From positions 2,356,001-2,420,000 of the forward strand of contig NZ_JAAOYM010000001.1 in NCBI RefSeq assembly GCF_011761185.1: a DNA stretch of 64,000 bases, in the 5' to 3' direction. Positions 16,242 to 24,407 of this stretch are shown piece after piece. The translations under genes were made by a program, and so were the position numbers. Each line of letters starts with the position of its first letter. Within the stretch, counting starts at the first letter, position 1. The stretch is from Saccharomonospora amisosensis. GTDB taxonomy: Bacteria > Actinomycetota > Actinomycetes > Mycobacteriales > Pseudonocardiaceae. The notes below the pieces were generated by a model. That model worked only from the letters and a program-made list of their open reading frames with translations, searched no databases and had not been told where the DNA came from.

Positions 16242-16913
16242 TCAGCCGCGCGCGATGTCGATGTAGACGGTGTGCAATCCGTTGGCGCGCTGGAAGTGCC
16301 GGACGACGAACCCGTTACGCTCGGCCAGCCCCAGCGCGAGCGAGACGTAGCCCTCGTAGTCGCCGTTGAGGACGTAGGAGACGAGTTCGTCGTAGCCGAC
16401 CCGCATCGGGTTCACCGGCGGTGAGGTCAGCGTGGACTCACCCTGCTCGTCGTGTGCCTGCGCCGGGTTGAACACCAGTTGCAGGTAGGCGCTGCCGGGA
16501 AGGCGTACCCGCTGCCCGGACCCGTCGCGGGTGACAGTGTTCTCGTAACGCGCCCGGTAGCCGGGCATTCCGCGAAAGTCCAGCGCCACCCGGTCGAAGC
16601 CGTTGGCCGGATGCGCGCCGACGCGGATGCCCACCAGCGTCGGCGTTGGCGGAACCTTCCCTGTGAACGGTGCGGACACCTCGCGGGTGGACCACTGTGC
16701 GGGAGGGGTCGGTACCCGGGGCTGGGCCGGTGGCCTGGTCGTCGATGTCGACGTTGTGGGCGTTGTGGGCGTTGTGGTCGTGGTCGCGGGGACCGTGGCG
16801 GATGTGGTCGCGGTGGGAGCAGGCGGTGCGGCCTGTTCAGGGCCGACACATCCGGCGAGTGCCAGTGAGGCCACCGAAAGCACCGAGAGCACAGTGATCA
16901 TCGTGCGCGTCAT
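16242..16913 (-). CDS. AMIN-like domain lipoprotein
   Basis: A 223-residue lipoprotein: signal peptide with lipobox LALAGC (Cys21), then a threonine/proline-rich linker (about 27-75) that would cross the cell wall, then a beta-rich AMIN-like domain (about 85-223). The latter starts PTLVGIRVGAHPANGFDRVALDF and ends NGLHTVYIDIARG. AMIN domains usually bind cell-wall or envelope polymers; in this actinobacterial lipoprotein form the ligand is not known. Confidence 0.82.
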   Translation of the reverse strand: MTRTMITVLSVLSVASLALAGCVGPEQAAPPAPTATTSATVPATTTTTPTTPTTSTSTTRPPAQPRVPTPPAQWSTREVSAPFTGKVPPTPTLVGIRVGAHPANGFDRVALDFRGMPGYRARYENTVTRDGSGQRVRLPGSAYLQLVFNPAQAHDEQGESTLTSPPVNPMRVGYDELVSYVLNGDYEGYVSLALGLAERNGFVVRHFQRANGLHTVYIDIARG

Positions 16914-17085
16914 GTCGAAGATGATCGAGCCAATGCGGCCGCACCGGTAAGGGCCGCAAAGTCCCCGTCACGGGGGTACAAGGGCCCATGGGGTGGGGGT
17001 CCATACCAGTGACGCCGGCAGGTGGGAGGTTTTTCGCGACTTTCGGCGGGTTGTTGTCAGCCGCACACCTGCGCAGCCTGTCACC

Positions 17086-18351
17086 ATGGGGATCACACGC
17101 CGGATACTCGTCGCGGCCTCAGGGCTTGTGCTGTTGCTGGCCGCCGCCGCACCGACCAGCGCCGCACCGAAGACGACAGCTACAGCAGCACAGTCGGACG
17201 ACCGTGCCGTGTACGAGATCGGCGCGGCCACACCCACACAGCGCACCGCGATCGCCGCCACCGGTGTCGATGTGCTCGGCGTGCGCGACGGCACGGTGAC
17301 GATCGTCGCAGACACCGGGCAGGCCGAGTCGCTGCGCACGCTGGGATTCCAGCCACGACTCACCGCGGACCTCGACGCCTCGCTGGCCGAGCGCAATCCC
17401 GCGCCGCGTGCCGCGGCCGACTTCCCCGCGGGCGACGAGGGCTATCACACCTACGCCGAGGTGACCGCGGAGTTGGAGGCGACGCGGAACGAACACCCCG
17501 ATGTGGCGCGGTTGTCCGGCGTCGGCACCTCCTACGAGGGCCGCGCGCTGCACCTGTTGAAGATCAGCGACAACGTGGCACAGGACGAGGACGAGCCCGA
17601 AGTGCTGTTCACCTGCAACCAGCACGCCCGCGAGCACCTGACCACGGAGATGTGCCTGCGGATCGTGCAGCGCTTCACCAACGGATACGGCACCGACGAG
17701 ACCGTCACCGCCCTGGTGGACTCGCGGGAGATCTACGTGATCCCCAGCGTCAACCCTGATGGCGCCGAGTACGACATCTCCGGAGGTCAGTACCACGGCT
17801 GGCGTAAGAACCGGCAGGGCTCGGGCACGGATCTGAACCGCAACTGGGACTACCGGTGGGGCTGCTGTGGCGGTTCCAGTGGTAACCCGGGGTCGGACAC
17901 CTACCGGGGGCCCTCGCCGTTCTCCGCACCGGAGACCGCCGCCGTCGCCGACTTCGTGAACTCGCGTGTGGTAGGCGGCAGCCAGCAGCTCAAGGCGCAC
18001 ATCGATTTCCACAGTTACTCCGAGCTGGTGCTGTGGCCCTACGGCTACACCTACGCCGACACCGCCGAGGGCATGACCGAGCAGGAGGCGCGGCGCTTCG
18101 CCGACCTCGGCAGGCGAATGGCGGCGAGCAACGGGTACAGCCCGCAGCAGTCCAGCGATCTTTACATCACCGACGGTTCGGTGAACGACTGGATGTGGGG
18201 GGAGCACAAGATCTGGAGCTACACCTTCGAGATGTATCCGCGAAGTGGTGGCGGGCTCGACGGGTTCTACCCGCCCGACGAGCGGATCGAGCAGGAGACC
18301 GCGCGCAACGACGAGGCGGTGGACATCCTGCTGGAGGCGGCGGGCGAGTAG
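17086..18351 (+). CDS. Secreted M14 family zinc carboxypeptidase
   Basis: A 421-residue exported metallopeptidase. The ATG at 17086 begins a good signal peptide (MGITRRILVAASGLVLLLAA, cut near residue 27); the frame is open further upstream but carries no export signal there. After a propeptide-like segment (about 28-115) comes the peptidase domain: zinc ligands His170 and Glu173 in HAREH, a third histidine in AHIDFHSYSE (about 307-311), and the catalytic glutamate in YTFEMYPR near 384. DLNRNWDYRWG is the substrate-binding Asn-Arg region. It should remove C-terminal residues from peptides outside the cell. Confidence 0.92.
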   Translation: MGITRRILVAASGLVLLLAAAAPTSAAPKTTATAAQSDDRAVYEIGAATPTQRTAIAATGVDVLGVRDGTVTIVADTGQAESLRTLGFQPRLTADLDASLAERNPAPRAAADFPAGDEGYHTYAEVTAELEATRNEHPDVARLSGVGTSYEGRALHLLKISDNVAQDEDEPEVLFTCNQHAREHLTTEMCLRIVQRFTNGYGTDETVTALVDSREIYVIPSVNPDGAEYDISGGQYHGWRKNRQGSGTDLNRNWDYRWGCCGGSSGNPGSDTYRGPSPFSAPETAAVADFVNSRVVGGSQQLKAHIDFHSYSELVLWPYGYTYADTAEGMTEQEARRFADLGRRMAASNGYSPQQSSDLYITDGSVNDWMWGEHKIWSYTFEMYPRSGGGLDGFYPPDERIEQETARNDEAVDILLEAAGE

Positions 18352-18357
18352 GGGCCC

Positions 18358-18693
18358 CTACCCGCCCGGTGCCGCGGTGTTACCGGGGCCGAGCGCGGTG
18401 ATCAGGTCACCGACGCTGTGCTCGGCCTCCAGCGGGTGGCGCAGGTGGCCTTCGGGGTTGACGTGGTAGTGGTTGCGGCGGCCGACCCTGGTGCGTTCCA
18501 CGTAGCCGCCCTCGATGAGGTCGGCGAGGATCAGTTGTACGGCCCTGGGTGTGATCCCGACCTGTTCGGCGATCGAGGGGATGGTCTGGTGCGGGTCGCG
18601 CGACAGGCAGATGAGCACGTGTGCGTGGTTGCTGAGGAACGTCCACGTGCCGTTGGAGCCGCCGCGCCGGGGCGAGGCCGGGGTCCGCGCCAT
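18358..18693 (-). CDS. Small winged-helix transcriptional regulator
   Basis: A 111-residue DNA-binding protein. The wing-helix core is HAHVLICLSRDPHQTIPSIA followed by a recognition helix (ITPRAVQLILADL) and the beta-wing VERTRVGRRNHYHVNPEG, as in MarR/ArsR-like single-domain regulators. The start is set at the ATG at 18693 (MARTPASPRRGG); a longer frame reaches 18894, but it would run through the riboswitch of the divergent terC gene. Its stop lies 6 bp past the convergent carboxypeptidase. Targets are unknown. Confidence 0.75.
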   Translation of the reverse strand: MARTPASPRRGGSNGTWTFLSNHAHVLICLSRDPHQTIPSIAEQVGITPRAVQLILADLIEGGYVERTRVGRRNHYHVNPEGHLRHPLEAEHSVGDLITALGPGNTAAPGG

Positions 18694-18741
18694 GTGCCAG
18701 ACGATAGCCGACGGCGGTCTTCGTGGTCGCGAGCGACCCGA

Positions 18742-18770
18742 TTGACAGGCGAACTCGAATTCGTCATTCT
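18742..18770 (+). promoter_or_regulatory. Sigma-A-type promoter of the terC riboswitch transcript
   Basis: A perfect -35 TTGACA (18742-18747), a 17-bp spacer and CATTCT (18765-18770) as -10. The expected transcription start near 18777 falls exactly at the first base-pairing segment of the riboswitch. Confidence 0.65.
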
Positions 18771-18776
18771 GGTGGG

Positions 18777-18901
18777 GGAGGGGAGTACCCACCCGGCCGG
18801 GTCCGTCAGTACGGTCCGCCTCGTCGGCGCCCGGGCTCGGCCGCGTCGCGCATGGCCTCGCCACACCGGCGCGGGGAGACCTCCGGTTCGACAACCGGAG
18901 G
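18777..18901 (+). promoter_or_regulatory. yybP-ykoY-type manganese riboswitch with Shine-Dalgarno switch
   Basis: The 5' segment GGAGG-GGAGTA (18777-18787) and the 3' segment GGGGAGA-CCTCC (18873-18884) show the conserved GGAGTA and GAGA elements of the yybP-ykoY family, with GGAGG/CCTCC forming the closing helix P1. The same CCTCC starts a perfect 9-bp hairpin, CCTCCGGTT (18880-18888) with AACCGGAGG (18893-18901), whose 3' arm carries the ribosome site GGAGG, 7 bases before the ATG. Manganese-bound P1 would take up CCTCC and free the ribosome site, turning translation on; without metal the hairpin masks it. The family is known to precede TerC-type exporters. Confidence 0.75.
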
Positions 18902-18908
18902 GACCGTC

Positions 18909-19862
18909 ATGGCTGTCGCCTGGTGGGCATGGGCCGCCGTAATCGGTGTGCTGTTGCTGATGCTGGCCGTCGACCTCTTCGCGCACCGAAAGGCCCATGT
19001 CGTGGGCGTGCGGGAGGCCGCGGTGTGGTCGGTGGTGTGGGTCGCGCTCGGCGTCGCGTTCGGCGGGGTCGTGTGGCAGGTCTGGGGTGCGGAGTTCGGC
19101 GCGCAGTACTACGCCGGATACGTGATCGAGAAGTCGCTCGCCGTGGACAACGTTTTCGTGTTCGCGATCATCTTCTCCTACTTCGCCGTGCCACGTGAGT
19201 ACCAGCACCGGGTGCTGTTCTACGGGGTACTCGGCGCACTGGTGTTTCGCGGGGCGTTCATCGCGGCCGGTTCGGTGCTGATCGCGAGCTTCGCCTGGAT
19301 TCTTTACGTTTTCGGGGCGTTCCTCGTGATAACCGGTGTGCGCATGGCCCGTCACCGGGACGAGACGATCGACCCCCGGCGTAGCGTCGCGCTGCGGATG
19401 TTTCGCCGCTTCGTGCCGATCACCGATACCTACGAGGGGCAGCGATTCCTGGTGCGGCGCGCAGGTCGGTGGGCGGCAACGCCGCTGCTCGCCGTGCTGG
19501 TGCTGGTGGAGGTCACCGACATCGTGTTCGCCGTGGACTCCATTCCGGCCATCTTCGCGGTCACCCGCGAACCGTTCCTTGTCTTCTCGTCCAACGCCTT
19601 CGCGGTGCTGGGATTACGCGCGCTGTACTTCCTGCTCGCCGATCTGATGTACCGCTTCGTGTACCTGAAGCTCGGCTTGGCCGTTGTGCTGGTCTGGGTC
19701 GGCGCGAAGCTGTTGCTGCTGGAGGTCTACAAGATCCCGACGACGCTGTCCCTTGCGGTCGTCGGTGCGATTCTGGCGGTGGCGGTGACGGCCAGCTGGC
19801 TGCGGACGCGGGGCAGTGCCCCCGAACCGGAGCGCGAGTTCACGCGATCGGGTTCGAACTGA
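18909..19862 (+). CDS. TerC family integral membrane protein (probable Mn2+ exporter)
   Basis: A 317-residue membrane protein with about eight or nine hydrophobic helices. Two conserved acidic membrane motifs of the family are visible: EKSLAVDNVFVFAIIFSYF (about 76-94) and EVTDIVFAVDSIPAIFAVTR (about 200-219), which line the metal path. The ATG follows GGAGG at 18897-18901. TerC proteins under yybP-ykoY control export manganese or load it onto secreted proteins. The gene's stop codon lies within the LexA box that controls the next gene. Confidence 0.92.
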   Translation: MAVAWWAWAAVIGVLLLMLAVDLFAHRKAHVVGVREAAVWSVVWVALGVAFGGVVWQVWGAEFGAQYYAGYVIEKSLAVDNVFVFAIIFSYFAVPREYQHRVLFYGVLGALVFRGAFIAAGSVLIASFAWILYVFGAFLVITGVRMARHRDETIDPRRSVALRMFRRFVPITDTYEGQRFLVRRAGRWAATPLLAVLVLVEVTDIVFAVDSIPAIFAVTREPFLVFSSNAFAVLGLRALYFLLADLMYRFVYLKLGLAVVLVWVGAKLLLLEVYKIPTTLSLAVVGAILAVAVTASWLRTRGSAPEPEREFTRSGSN

Positions 19863-19884
19863 TGTTCGAATGAAGTGCCATAAT
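19854..19884 (+). promoter_or_regulatory. LexA (SOS) box and -10 element of the HNH nuclease gene
   Basis: TCGAACTGATGTTCGA (19854-19869) is a perfect TCGAAC-N4-GTTCGA actinobacterial LexA box. It overlaps the terC stop codon and occupies the place of a -35. CATAAT (19879-19884) is a near-consensus -10. Its start site would fall on or next to the GTG at 19891, giving a leaderless mRNA. Confidence 0.8.
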
Positions 19885-19890
19885 GGAGTC

Positions 19891-21411
19891 GTGACGGATG
19901 GTGAGGCCCTGACCCGGCTGACGGACGCGGAGTTGCTGGCGTTTCTGCGGGAGCGCGAGTCGACTCGGCGTCGCGCCTATGCCGAACAGTTGCGCGCGGT
20001 CGCTGAGATCGAGGCCCGGGGCCTGGCCGGTGAACACGGCCATCGGGGTGTCGGTGGGTTGGTTCGCGAGATGTTCGCGCTGAACCCGGCCGACGCGCGC
20101 CGGATGGTGGCGCATGCCAGGGCACTGAGTTCCGGTGTCGCCCCGTCCGGGGCGGCGGTGGACGCATCACTGCCGAGGGTGGTCGACGAACTCGCGGCGG
20201 GTGCGATCGGTCCGGAACACGTCGAGGCGATCCGGGGGGCGGTGGAAGCGCTGCCGCCCTCGGCGACAGTGCAGGAAAGGGCGGAAGCGGAGCGCATCCT
20301 GTGCGAGGCGGCCACGACAACCCGGCCCGGCCTCCTGGCCCGGCTGGGGCGCGAGATCAGCGCGCGGCTCGACCCGGACGGCGACCGCCCCCGCGAGGAC
20401 CTCCTGGAGAAGCCGATGCGCAGGCTGGAGGTGCGGCAGCGTCCTGACGGTGGGGTGAGTGGCTCGTTCGACCTGGACAGTGAAAGCGGTGCGTTGTTGA
20501 CGAACTTGCTGTCCCCGTTGGCCGTGCCGCGCACGGACGAGGCCGGGCCGGACACTCGCGGCCGTGCGCGGCGTTACGGCGACGCGCTGGCCGAGGTCGT
20601 TCGGCTCGCGGCACGCTCCCCTGAGGCTCCCGGCGAGGCCGGTGAGCCGGTGACGCTGCTCGTGTCCGTCGGCTTGGCCGAGCTGAAGCAGGGTGCCGGG
20701 CGTGGCTTGGTGGACGGCTACCTGGAACTGCCCTCGGCGCAGCTCCGCCGGATGGCATGTGACAGCAACGTCGCCCCCGTGGTGCTCGGCACGAAGGGGG
20801 AACCACTCGATGTCGGGCGCACCACCCGCACCGTGCCTCGGGCCGTGCGCCGGGCGCTCGTTCTCCGGGACGCAGGTTGCACCTTCCCCACCTGTGACCG
20901 CAAGGCCAAATGGTGCCAGGCCCACCACGTCAGGCACTGGATCGACGGCGGGCCGACCTCGCTGGACAACCTGACCCTGCTCTGCGGGCCGCATCATCGC
21001 CTGCTGCACCACAGCGACTGGGAAGCACGAATGATCAACGGCCGACCGTGGTACTTCCCGCCGGCTCACGTCGACCCCGGCAGGGCGCCTCGGCGCAACG
21101 CACTGCACGCACATCGGGCATCCGTTGGCGGGCGCGCGCCCGCCAACGTTCGATCCCGAAACGAGAACCGACGGTGTGGCCAAGCGAATTCGTGGCGCCC
21201 TGGTGCGGAGGCAACCCGCGCGAGACCCGCCGCCACAGAGCCGTGTGGGGCCACGGCATCCGGCGAGGACCGATGGGCACCCGCGGCCGGGGGCGGGACG
21301 TTCGACCCACCGGGGGTGGGCCGCCCGCCTCCTCACCGCTGGCTCGCGGCCGGGCAGGCTCAGTCCTATGCCGCAGCCCAACCAAACGGAGCTGACGATG
21401 GCGGTCGGTGA
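19891..21411 (+). CDS. HNH endonuclease of the 13E12/DUF222 family, SOS-regulated
   Basis: A 506-residue protein. Residues about 5-300 are the helical DUF222 region (LTDAELLAFLRERESTRRRA onward) and the HNH domain lies at about 330-372: CTFPTCDRKAKWCQAHHVRH, IDGGPTSLDNLTLLC, HHRLLHH. The start is the GTG predicted to be the first codon of a leaderless transcript. Members in M. tuberculosis (13E12 repeat family) are also LexA-controlled. The last 110 residues after WYFPPAHVDP are low-complexity, arginine/proline/glycine rich, cross a 26-bp palindrome and overlap the start of the next gene by 44 bp. They look like read-through past the ancestral stop. Confidence 0.88.
   Translation: MTDGEALTRLTDAELLAFLRERESTRRRAYAEQLRAVAEIEARGLAGEHGHRGVGGLVREMFALNPADARRMVAHARALSSGVAPSGAAVDASLPRVVDELAAGAIGPEHVEAIRGAVEALPPSATVQERAEAERILCEAATTTRPGLLARLGREISARLDPDGDRPREDLLEKPMRRLEVRQRPDGGVSGSFDLDSESGALLTNLLSPLAVPRTDEAGPDTRGRARRYGDALAEVVRLAARSPEAPGEAGEPVTLLVSVGLAELKQGAGRGLVDGYLELPSAQLRRMACDSNVAPVVLGTKGEPLDVGRTTRTVPRAVRRALVLRDAGCTFPTCDRKAKWCQAHHVRHWIDGGPTSLDNLTLLCGPHHRLLHHSDWEARMINGRPWYFPPAHVDPGRAPRRNALHAHRASVGGRAPANVRSRNENRRCGQANSWRPGAEATRARPAATEPCGATASGEDRWAPAAGGGTFDPPGVGRPPPHRWLAAGQAQSYAAAQPNGADDGGR
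21123..21148. repeat. Perfect 26-bp palindrome inside the HNH gene tail
   Basis: CGTTGGCGGGCGC (21123-21135) is followed at once by its complement (21136-21148). In RNA it makes a terminator-strength hairpin. It lies about 85 bp beyond the end of conserved HNH sequence, where a 3' terminator would be expected. Confidence 0.7.
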
Positions 21412-22888
21412 GCTGCTGAACCGCAGGCCCACCGTGGGGTTTGCCGTGGGGGTGGTGCGCGACGGCGACCTCGAGTTCTTCCACGGACACGGGACCGCGG
21501 ACATCGCCTCCGGTGCGCCGATCACCCAGGACACCGTCTTTCGCGTCGCCTCCATCACCAAGACCTTCACCGCCGTCGCGGTGCTGCAGTTGGCCGAGCG
21601 AGGGCTGGTCGATCTCGACACGCCCGCCAACGACTACCTGCGCGGATTCCGGCTGGTGTCGCCCTCGTCCGATTGGCCACCCGCCACCGTGCGGCACCTG
21701 CTCACCCACACCTCCGGCGTCCCGGAGACGGTGCACGCCTCGCGGTCGCTGAAGTACGTCTTCGGTGAGAGCGTCGCCCTCACCCAGCCGCTTCCCACGC
21801 TCGCCGACTACTACCGGGGCGGGCTTCGGCTGGTGGCGCGGCCGGGCAGCGGGTTCACCTACACCGACCACAACTTCGCCACGCTCGGCCAGCTCGTCGA
21901 GGACGTCAGCGGGCAACGGCTGGACAGCTACTTTCACGAGCACGTGTTCCAACCGCTCGGCATGACCAGTACCGACCTGCTGCGCTCTGACCGGATTCGA
22001 CCGCACCTGGCGACGGGGTACACCATCGGCAGGCGCGGCCCGAAGCCCGTCACCGACCGGCAGTGGATCGCCGCCGCCGCCTCGTCGATCTACTCCAGCC
22101 CCAGGGACATGGCCCGGTATCTGGCCGCACTGCTCGGCGGCGGCGCGAACCAGCACGGCCGGGTGCTGAGTCCAGTCACGCTTGCGACGATGTTCCAGCC
22201 GCAGTACCAGCCCGACCCCCGGATTCCCGGCATGGGACTGGCGTTCTCCCGCTTCGACCTCGGCGGCCACGTAGCTGTGGAGCACGAGGGCATCCTGCCC
22301 GGCTTCAATTCCGACATCTTTCTCGCGCCGGACGACGGCGTCGGCGTGCTGGCGTTCACCAATGGGGCACGGCAGGCGATGCTGTGGCTACCCGCCGAGG
22401 TGGGACGGCTGCTCGGCGACCTGATCGGTGCGCGCGAAGAACGCGTCCGCACCGACGTCGCGCAGCGCCCGGATCTGTGGGGTGAGCTGTGTGGCCGCTA
22501 TCCCTTCCCCGCACCACTCACCGACCTGCGGGCGCGATCCATGTTCGGTGCCGGGGCCGAGGTGTTCGTCCGGCGCGGCGCGCTGACTGTGCGGCTGCTC
22601 AGCCCCGTTCCTGCCGCCTACCGGGGATTCACGCTGCATCCCGACGACGAGAACGACCCCTACGCCTTCCGTATCGATCTGGAGAACTACGGCATCGGCA
22701 CCGCGAGGGTGGTCTTCGCGCCCGACCCCGACACGGGGCGAACGGCGTTGTTGTTCGAGCTGTTCCCCACCACGTTGCGCAGGCGGGTCGGCCCGCAGTC
22801 ACCGGGCGGGCGCGTAGCGCGTGCGCTACGTTCCGCCGCGTTGACCGCTCGTGCTAGGCGATCGAACCAAGCGCCGGGCGGTGGCTGA
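21368..22888 (+). CDS. Serine hydrolase of the beta-lactamase / penicillin-binding-like family
   Basis: A 506-residue hydrolase. SITK at 62-65 is the catalytic motif, HTSG at about 117-120 the family landmark, and YTDHN (about 163-167) the second catalytic segment. The beta-lactamase domain covers about 10-340; the remaining C-terminal domain (about 370-480) is beta-rich and typical of larger members. There is no signal peptide from the ATG at 21368, although a second ATG at 21398 is possible. The last 12 residues overlap the convergent membrane gene by 35 bp. Likely an esterase or D-aminopeptidase-like enzyme; the substrate is unknown. Confidence 0.85.
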   Translation: MPQPNQTELTMAVGELLNRRPTVGFAVGVVRDGDLEFFHGHGTADIASGAPITQDTVFRVASITKTFTAVAVLQLAERGLVDLDTPANDYLRGFRLVSPSSDWPPATVRHLLTHTSGVPETVHASRSLKYVFGESVALTQPLPTLADYYRGGLRLVARPGSGFTYTDHNFATLGQLVEDVSGQRLDSYFHEHVFQPLGMTSTDLLRSDRIRPHLATGYTIGRRGPKPVTDRQWIAAAASSIYSSPRDMARYLAALLGGGANQHGRVLSPVTLATMFQPQYQPDPRIPGMGLAFSRFDLGGHVAVEHEGILPGFNSDIFLAPDDGVGVLAFTNGARQAMLWLPAEVGRLLGDLIGAREERVRTDVAQRPDLWGELCGRYPFPAPLTDLRARSMFGAGAEVFVRRGALTVRLLSPVPAAYRGFTLHPDDENDPYAFRIDLENYGIGTARVVFAPDPDTGRTALLFELFPTTLRRRVGPQSPGGRVARALRSAALTARARRSNQAPGGG

Positions 22889-23543
22889 CGCGGCCGAGTG
22901 CGAAGCAGCGGCGCACGCTCACCACCACCCAGCCCGCCACGCAGCAGGTGGTGACCAGCACCGCCCACGCGAGCGGAGTGCCGTACGCCTGGCCCGCCGT
23001 GGCGTCGCCCAGCAGGTTGAGCAGCAGGCTGCCGGTGCCCGTGCCGACCAGGGTGCACAGCCCGAGTAGCCCGACGGTTCTGGTCACGCGATCGACGGGC
23101 ACGCCGCGACGCGCGTCCCGGCTGAGCCATATCGCGGCGAGGACGCAACCCAACGCCGAACCCACGGAAAGCACGTCGACCAGGGTCGCCAGCCAGGACA
23201 CCAGTGGTGCCTGCCGGGCCGTGGTCACCGGGTCAGCCAGCCAGACCGCGTCCCACAGCAGCATCAACCCCGGGAATGCCAGTGCCATCCGCGCGGCCGT
23301 GCGCCGCCCGTACCCGGCGGTCAACTCGACCTGCAACTGCCGCGCGACCAGCCGGAGATCACCGAAGTCCGAGAGGGCCCTGCGGCGGGCCTCGTTGTCG
23401 TCGAACCCTGCGTCGAGGTAGGCGTCTACGGCATCGTGCAGGCCGTCGGCCACCTCGCGAACCAGGTCCTCACGGGCCCGCCCAGGTCCCCGCAGCGATC
23501 CCCGCAGCGTCTCGACAGCCTCGCCGACCGGGCAACCGTTCAC
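22854..23543 (-). CDS. Membrane protein with permease-prefix domain, PadR partner
   Basis: A 229-residue protein. The N-terminal 80 residues (EDLVREVADGLHDAVDAYLD, GFDDNEARRRALSDFGD) are the permease-prefix domain 1 often encoded beside PadR regulators. Four hydrophobic helices follow (starting near AARMALAFPGLMLLWDAVWL). The GTG start at 23543 overlaps the PadR stop (GTGA), so the two are coupled. Such pairs are usually self-contained sensory or stress units; the membrane protein's biochemical role is not known. Confidence 0.8.
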   Translation of the reverse strand: MNGCPVGEAVETLRGSLRGPGRAREDLVREVADGLHDAVDAYLDAGFDDNEARRRALSDFGDLRLVARQLQVELTAGYGRRTAARMALAFPGLMLLWDAVWLADPVTTARQAPLVSWLATLVDVLSVGSALGCVLAAIWLSRDARRGVPVDRVTRTVGLLGLCTLVGTGTGSLLLNLLGDATAGQAYGTPLAWAVLVTTCCVAGWVVVSVRRCFALGRVSHRPALGSIA

Positions 23544-23884
23544 GTCACACCTCCCAGCACGCTGCCGACGACTCCACTGAACCTGATCCACTCCGACCGC
23601 CGCCGGGCGAGTTCCCGCCTGCCCGCACGACTGAGCGTGTACGTCCTACGCCTTCTCCCGCCGACGGTGCTCCATGACCCGTCGATCCAGCGGGCACGCT
23701 CCAGCCTGCGCAGGGCGGGGTACACAGTGCCGGTGGGCAGGTCCAGTGCCGCGCCGCTGCGCCGGTAAAGGGCCTCGATGATTCCGTAACCGTGCAGCGG
23801 TCCCTCCTCGAGTACCGCCAGCAGCATGCCGTCGAGGTGCCCTCGGATGGCGTCGGGATTCACAGGTAGAAAGGCTACGTCCAA
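23540..23884 (-). CDS. PadR family transcriptional regulator
   Basis: A 114-residue winged-helix regulator with the PadR signature HLDGMLLAVLEEGPLHGYGI (about 16-35), LPTGTVYPALRRLERARWID and the wing GGRRRRTYTLSRAGRREL. The start may be the ATG at 23884 or the GTG seven codons later (VNPDAIRGHL). It forms a unit with the membrane protein. The palindrome at 23929-23946, just upstream and shared with the divergent gene, is the likely operator. Confidence 0.88.
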   Translation of the reverse strand: MDVAFLPVNPDAIRGHLDGMLLAVLEEGPLHGYGIIEALYRRSGAALDLPTGTVYPALRRLERARWIDGSWSTVGGRRRRTYTLSRAGRRELARRRSEWIRFSGVVGSVLGGVT

Positions 23885-23928
23885 CGACTTCCTTCCGCAC
23901 GGGAAACCCAGGGAACAGTCCGGGATAT

Positions 23929-23946
23929 CTCAGGGTGATCCCTGAG
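23929..23946. promoter_or_regulatory. Candidate PadR operator
   Basis: CTCAGGG (23929-23935), TGAT, CCCTGAG (23940-23946): perfect 7-bp arms between the divergent padR-type gene and the gene starting at 23982. A comparable repressor site position is common for PadR autoregulation. Confidence 0.55.
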
Positions 23947-23981
23947 CCATAGGTAGCGTGCCTACACATAGCCTCGACCGC

Positions 23982-24407
23982 GTGACAACGACCAGCGAGC
24001 CGGCGCGGACCGGCCCACGCCAGACGCTGTGGTTGCTGAGGGGCACGGTCACCCTCGGCGCCGTGGCGGTGCTGGCCCAACCCGTACTCGCGGGCGTGTA
24101 CCTGACCGGCGAGTTCGACTTCCTCGGTTACCACGGCACCAACGCGACGATCGTGCAATCCCTGTTGCTGCTGCAGGGAGTCGCCGCACTGCTGTACTGG
24201 CTCGCCGGTAGCGGCTCCGTGCTGCCGTTGCTGTTCACCACAGCGCAGTTCATCGTGACGGGGCTACAGATCGGTATGGGTTACAGCAGGGCGCTGGCGG
24301 TGCACATCCCGCTCGGTGTGCTGGTCGTCATCATCTCGTTGCTGGCCTGCGCATGGGTGTACCGCCCGGCGGCGCGTGACCCACGGTCCTCCAGGAGCAT
24401 GCGATGA
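23982..24407 (+). CDS. Hypothetical four-helix membrane protein
   Basis: A 141-residue integral membrane protein with four predicted helices (about 20-40, 55-75, 80-100, 105-125). I do not recognise a named family, although the layout resembles small membrane partners of oxidoreductases. The GTG at 23982 (VTTTSEPARTGPRQT) is taken as start; another GTG exists at 23958. Its stop overlaps the ATG of the multicopper oxidase (ATGA), so it is probably produced together with it and may support the oxidase at the membrane. Confidence 0.72.
   Translation: MTTTSEPARTGPRQTLWLLRGTVTLGAVAVLAQPVLAGVYLTGEFDFLGYHGTNATIVQSLLLLQGVAALLYWLAGSGSVLPLLFTTAQFIVTGLQIGMGYSRALAVHIPLGVLVVIISLLACAWVYRPAARDPRSSRSMR

Noticed and set aside
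16950-16966. GGGCCGCAAAGTCCCC between the AMIN lipoprotein and the carboxypeptidase as a fifth DosR-like box
   Set aside because: It carries one extra base in the centre compared with GGGCCGAAAGTCCC, and neither neighbour is a known DosR target. Spacing matters for dimer binding.
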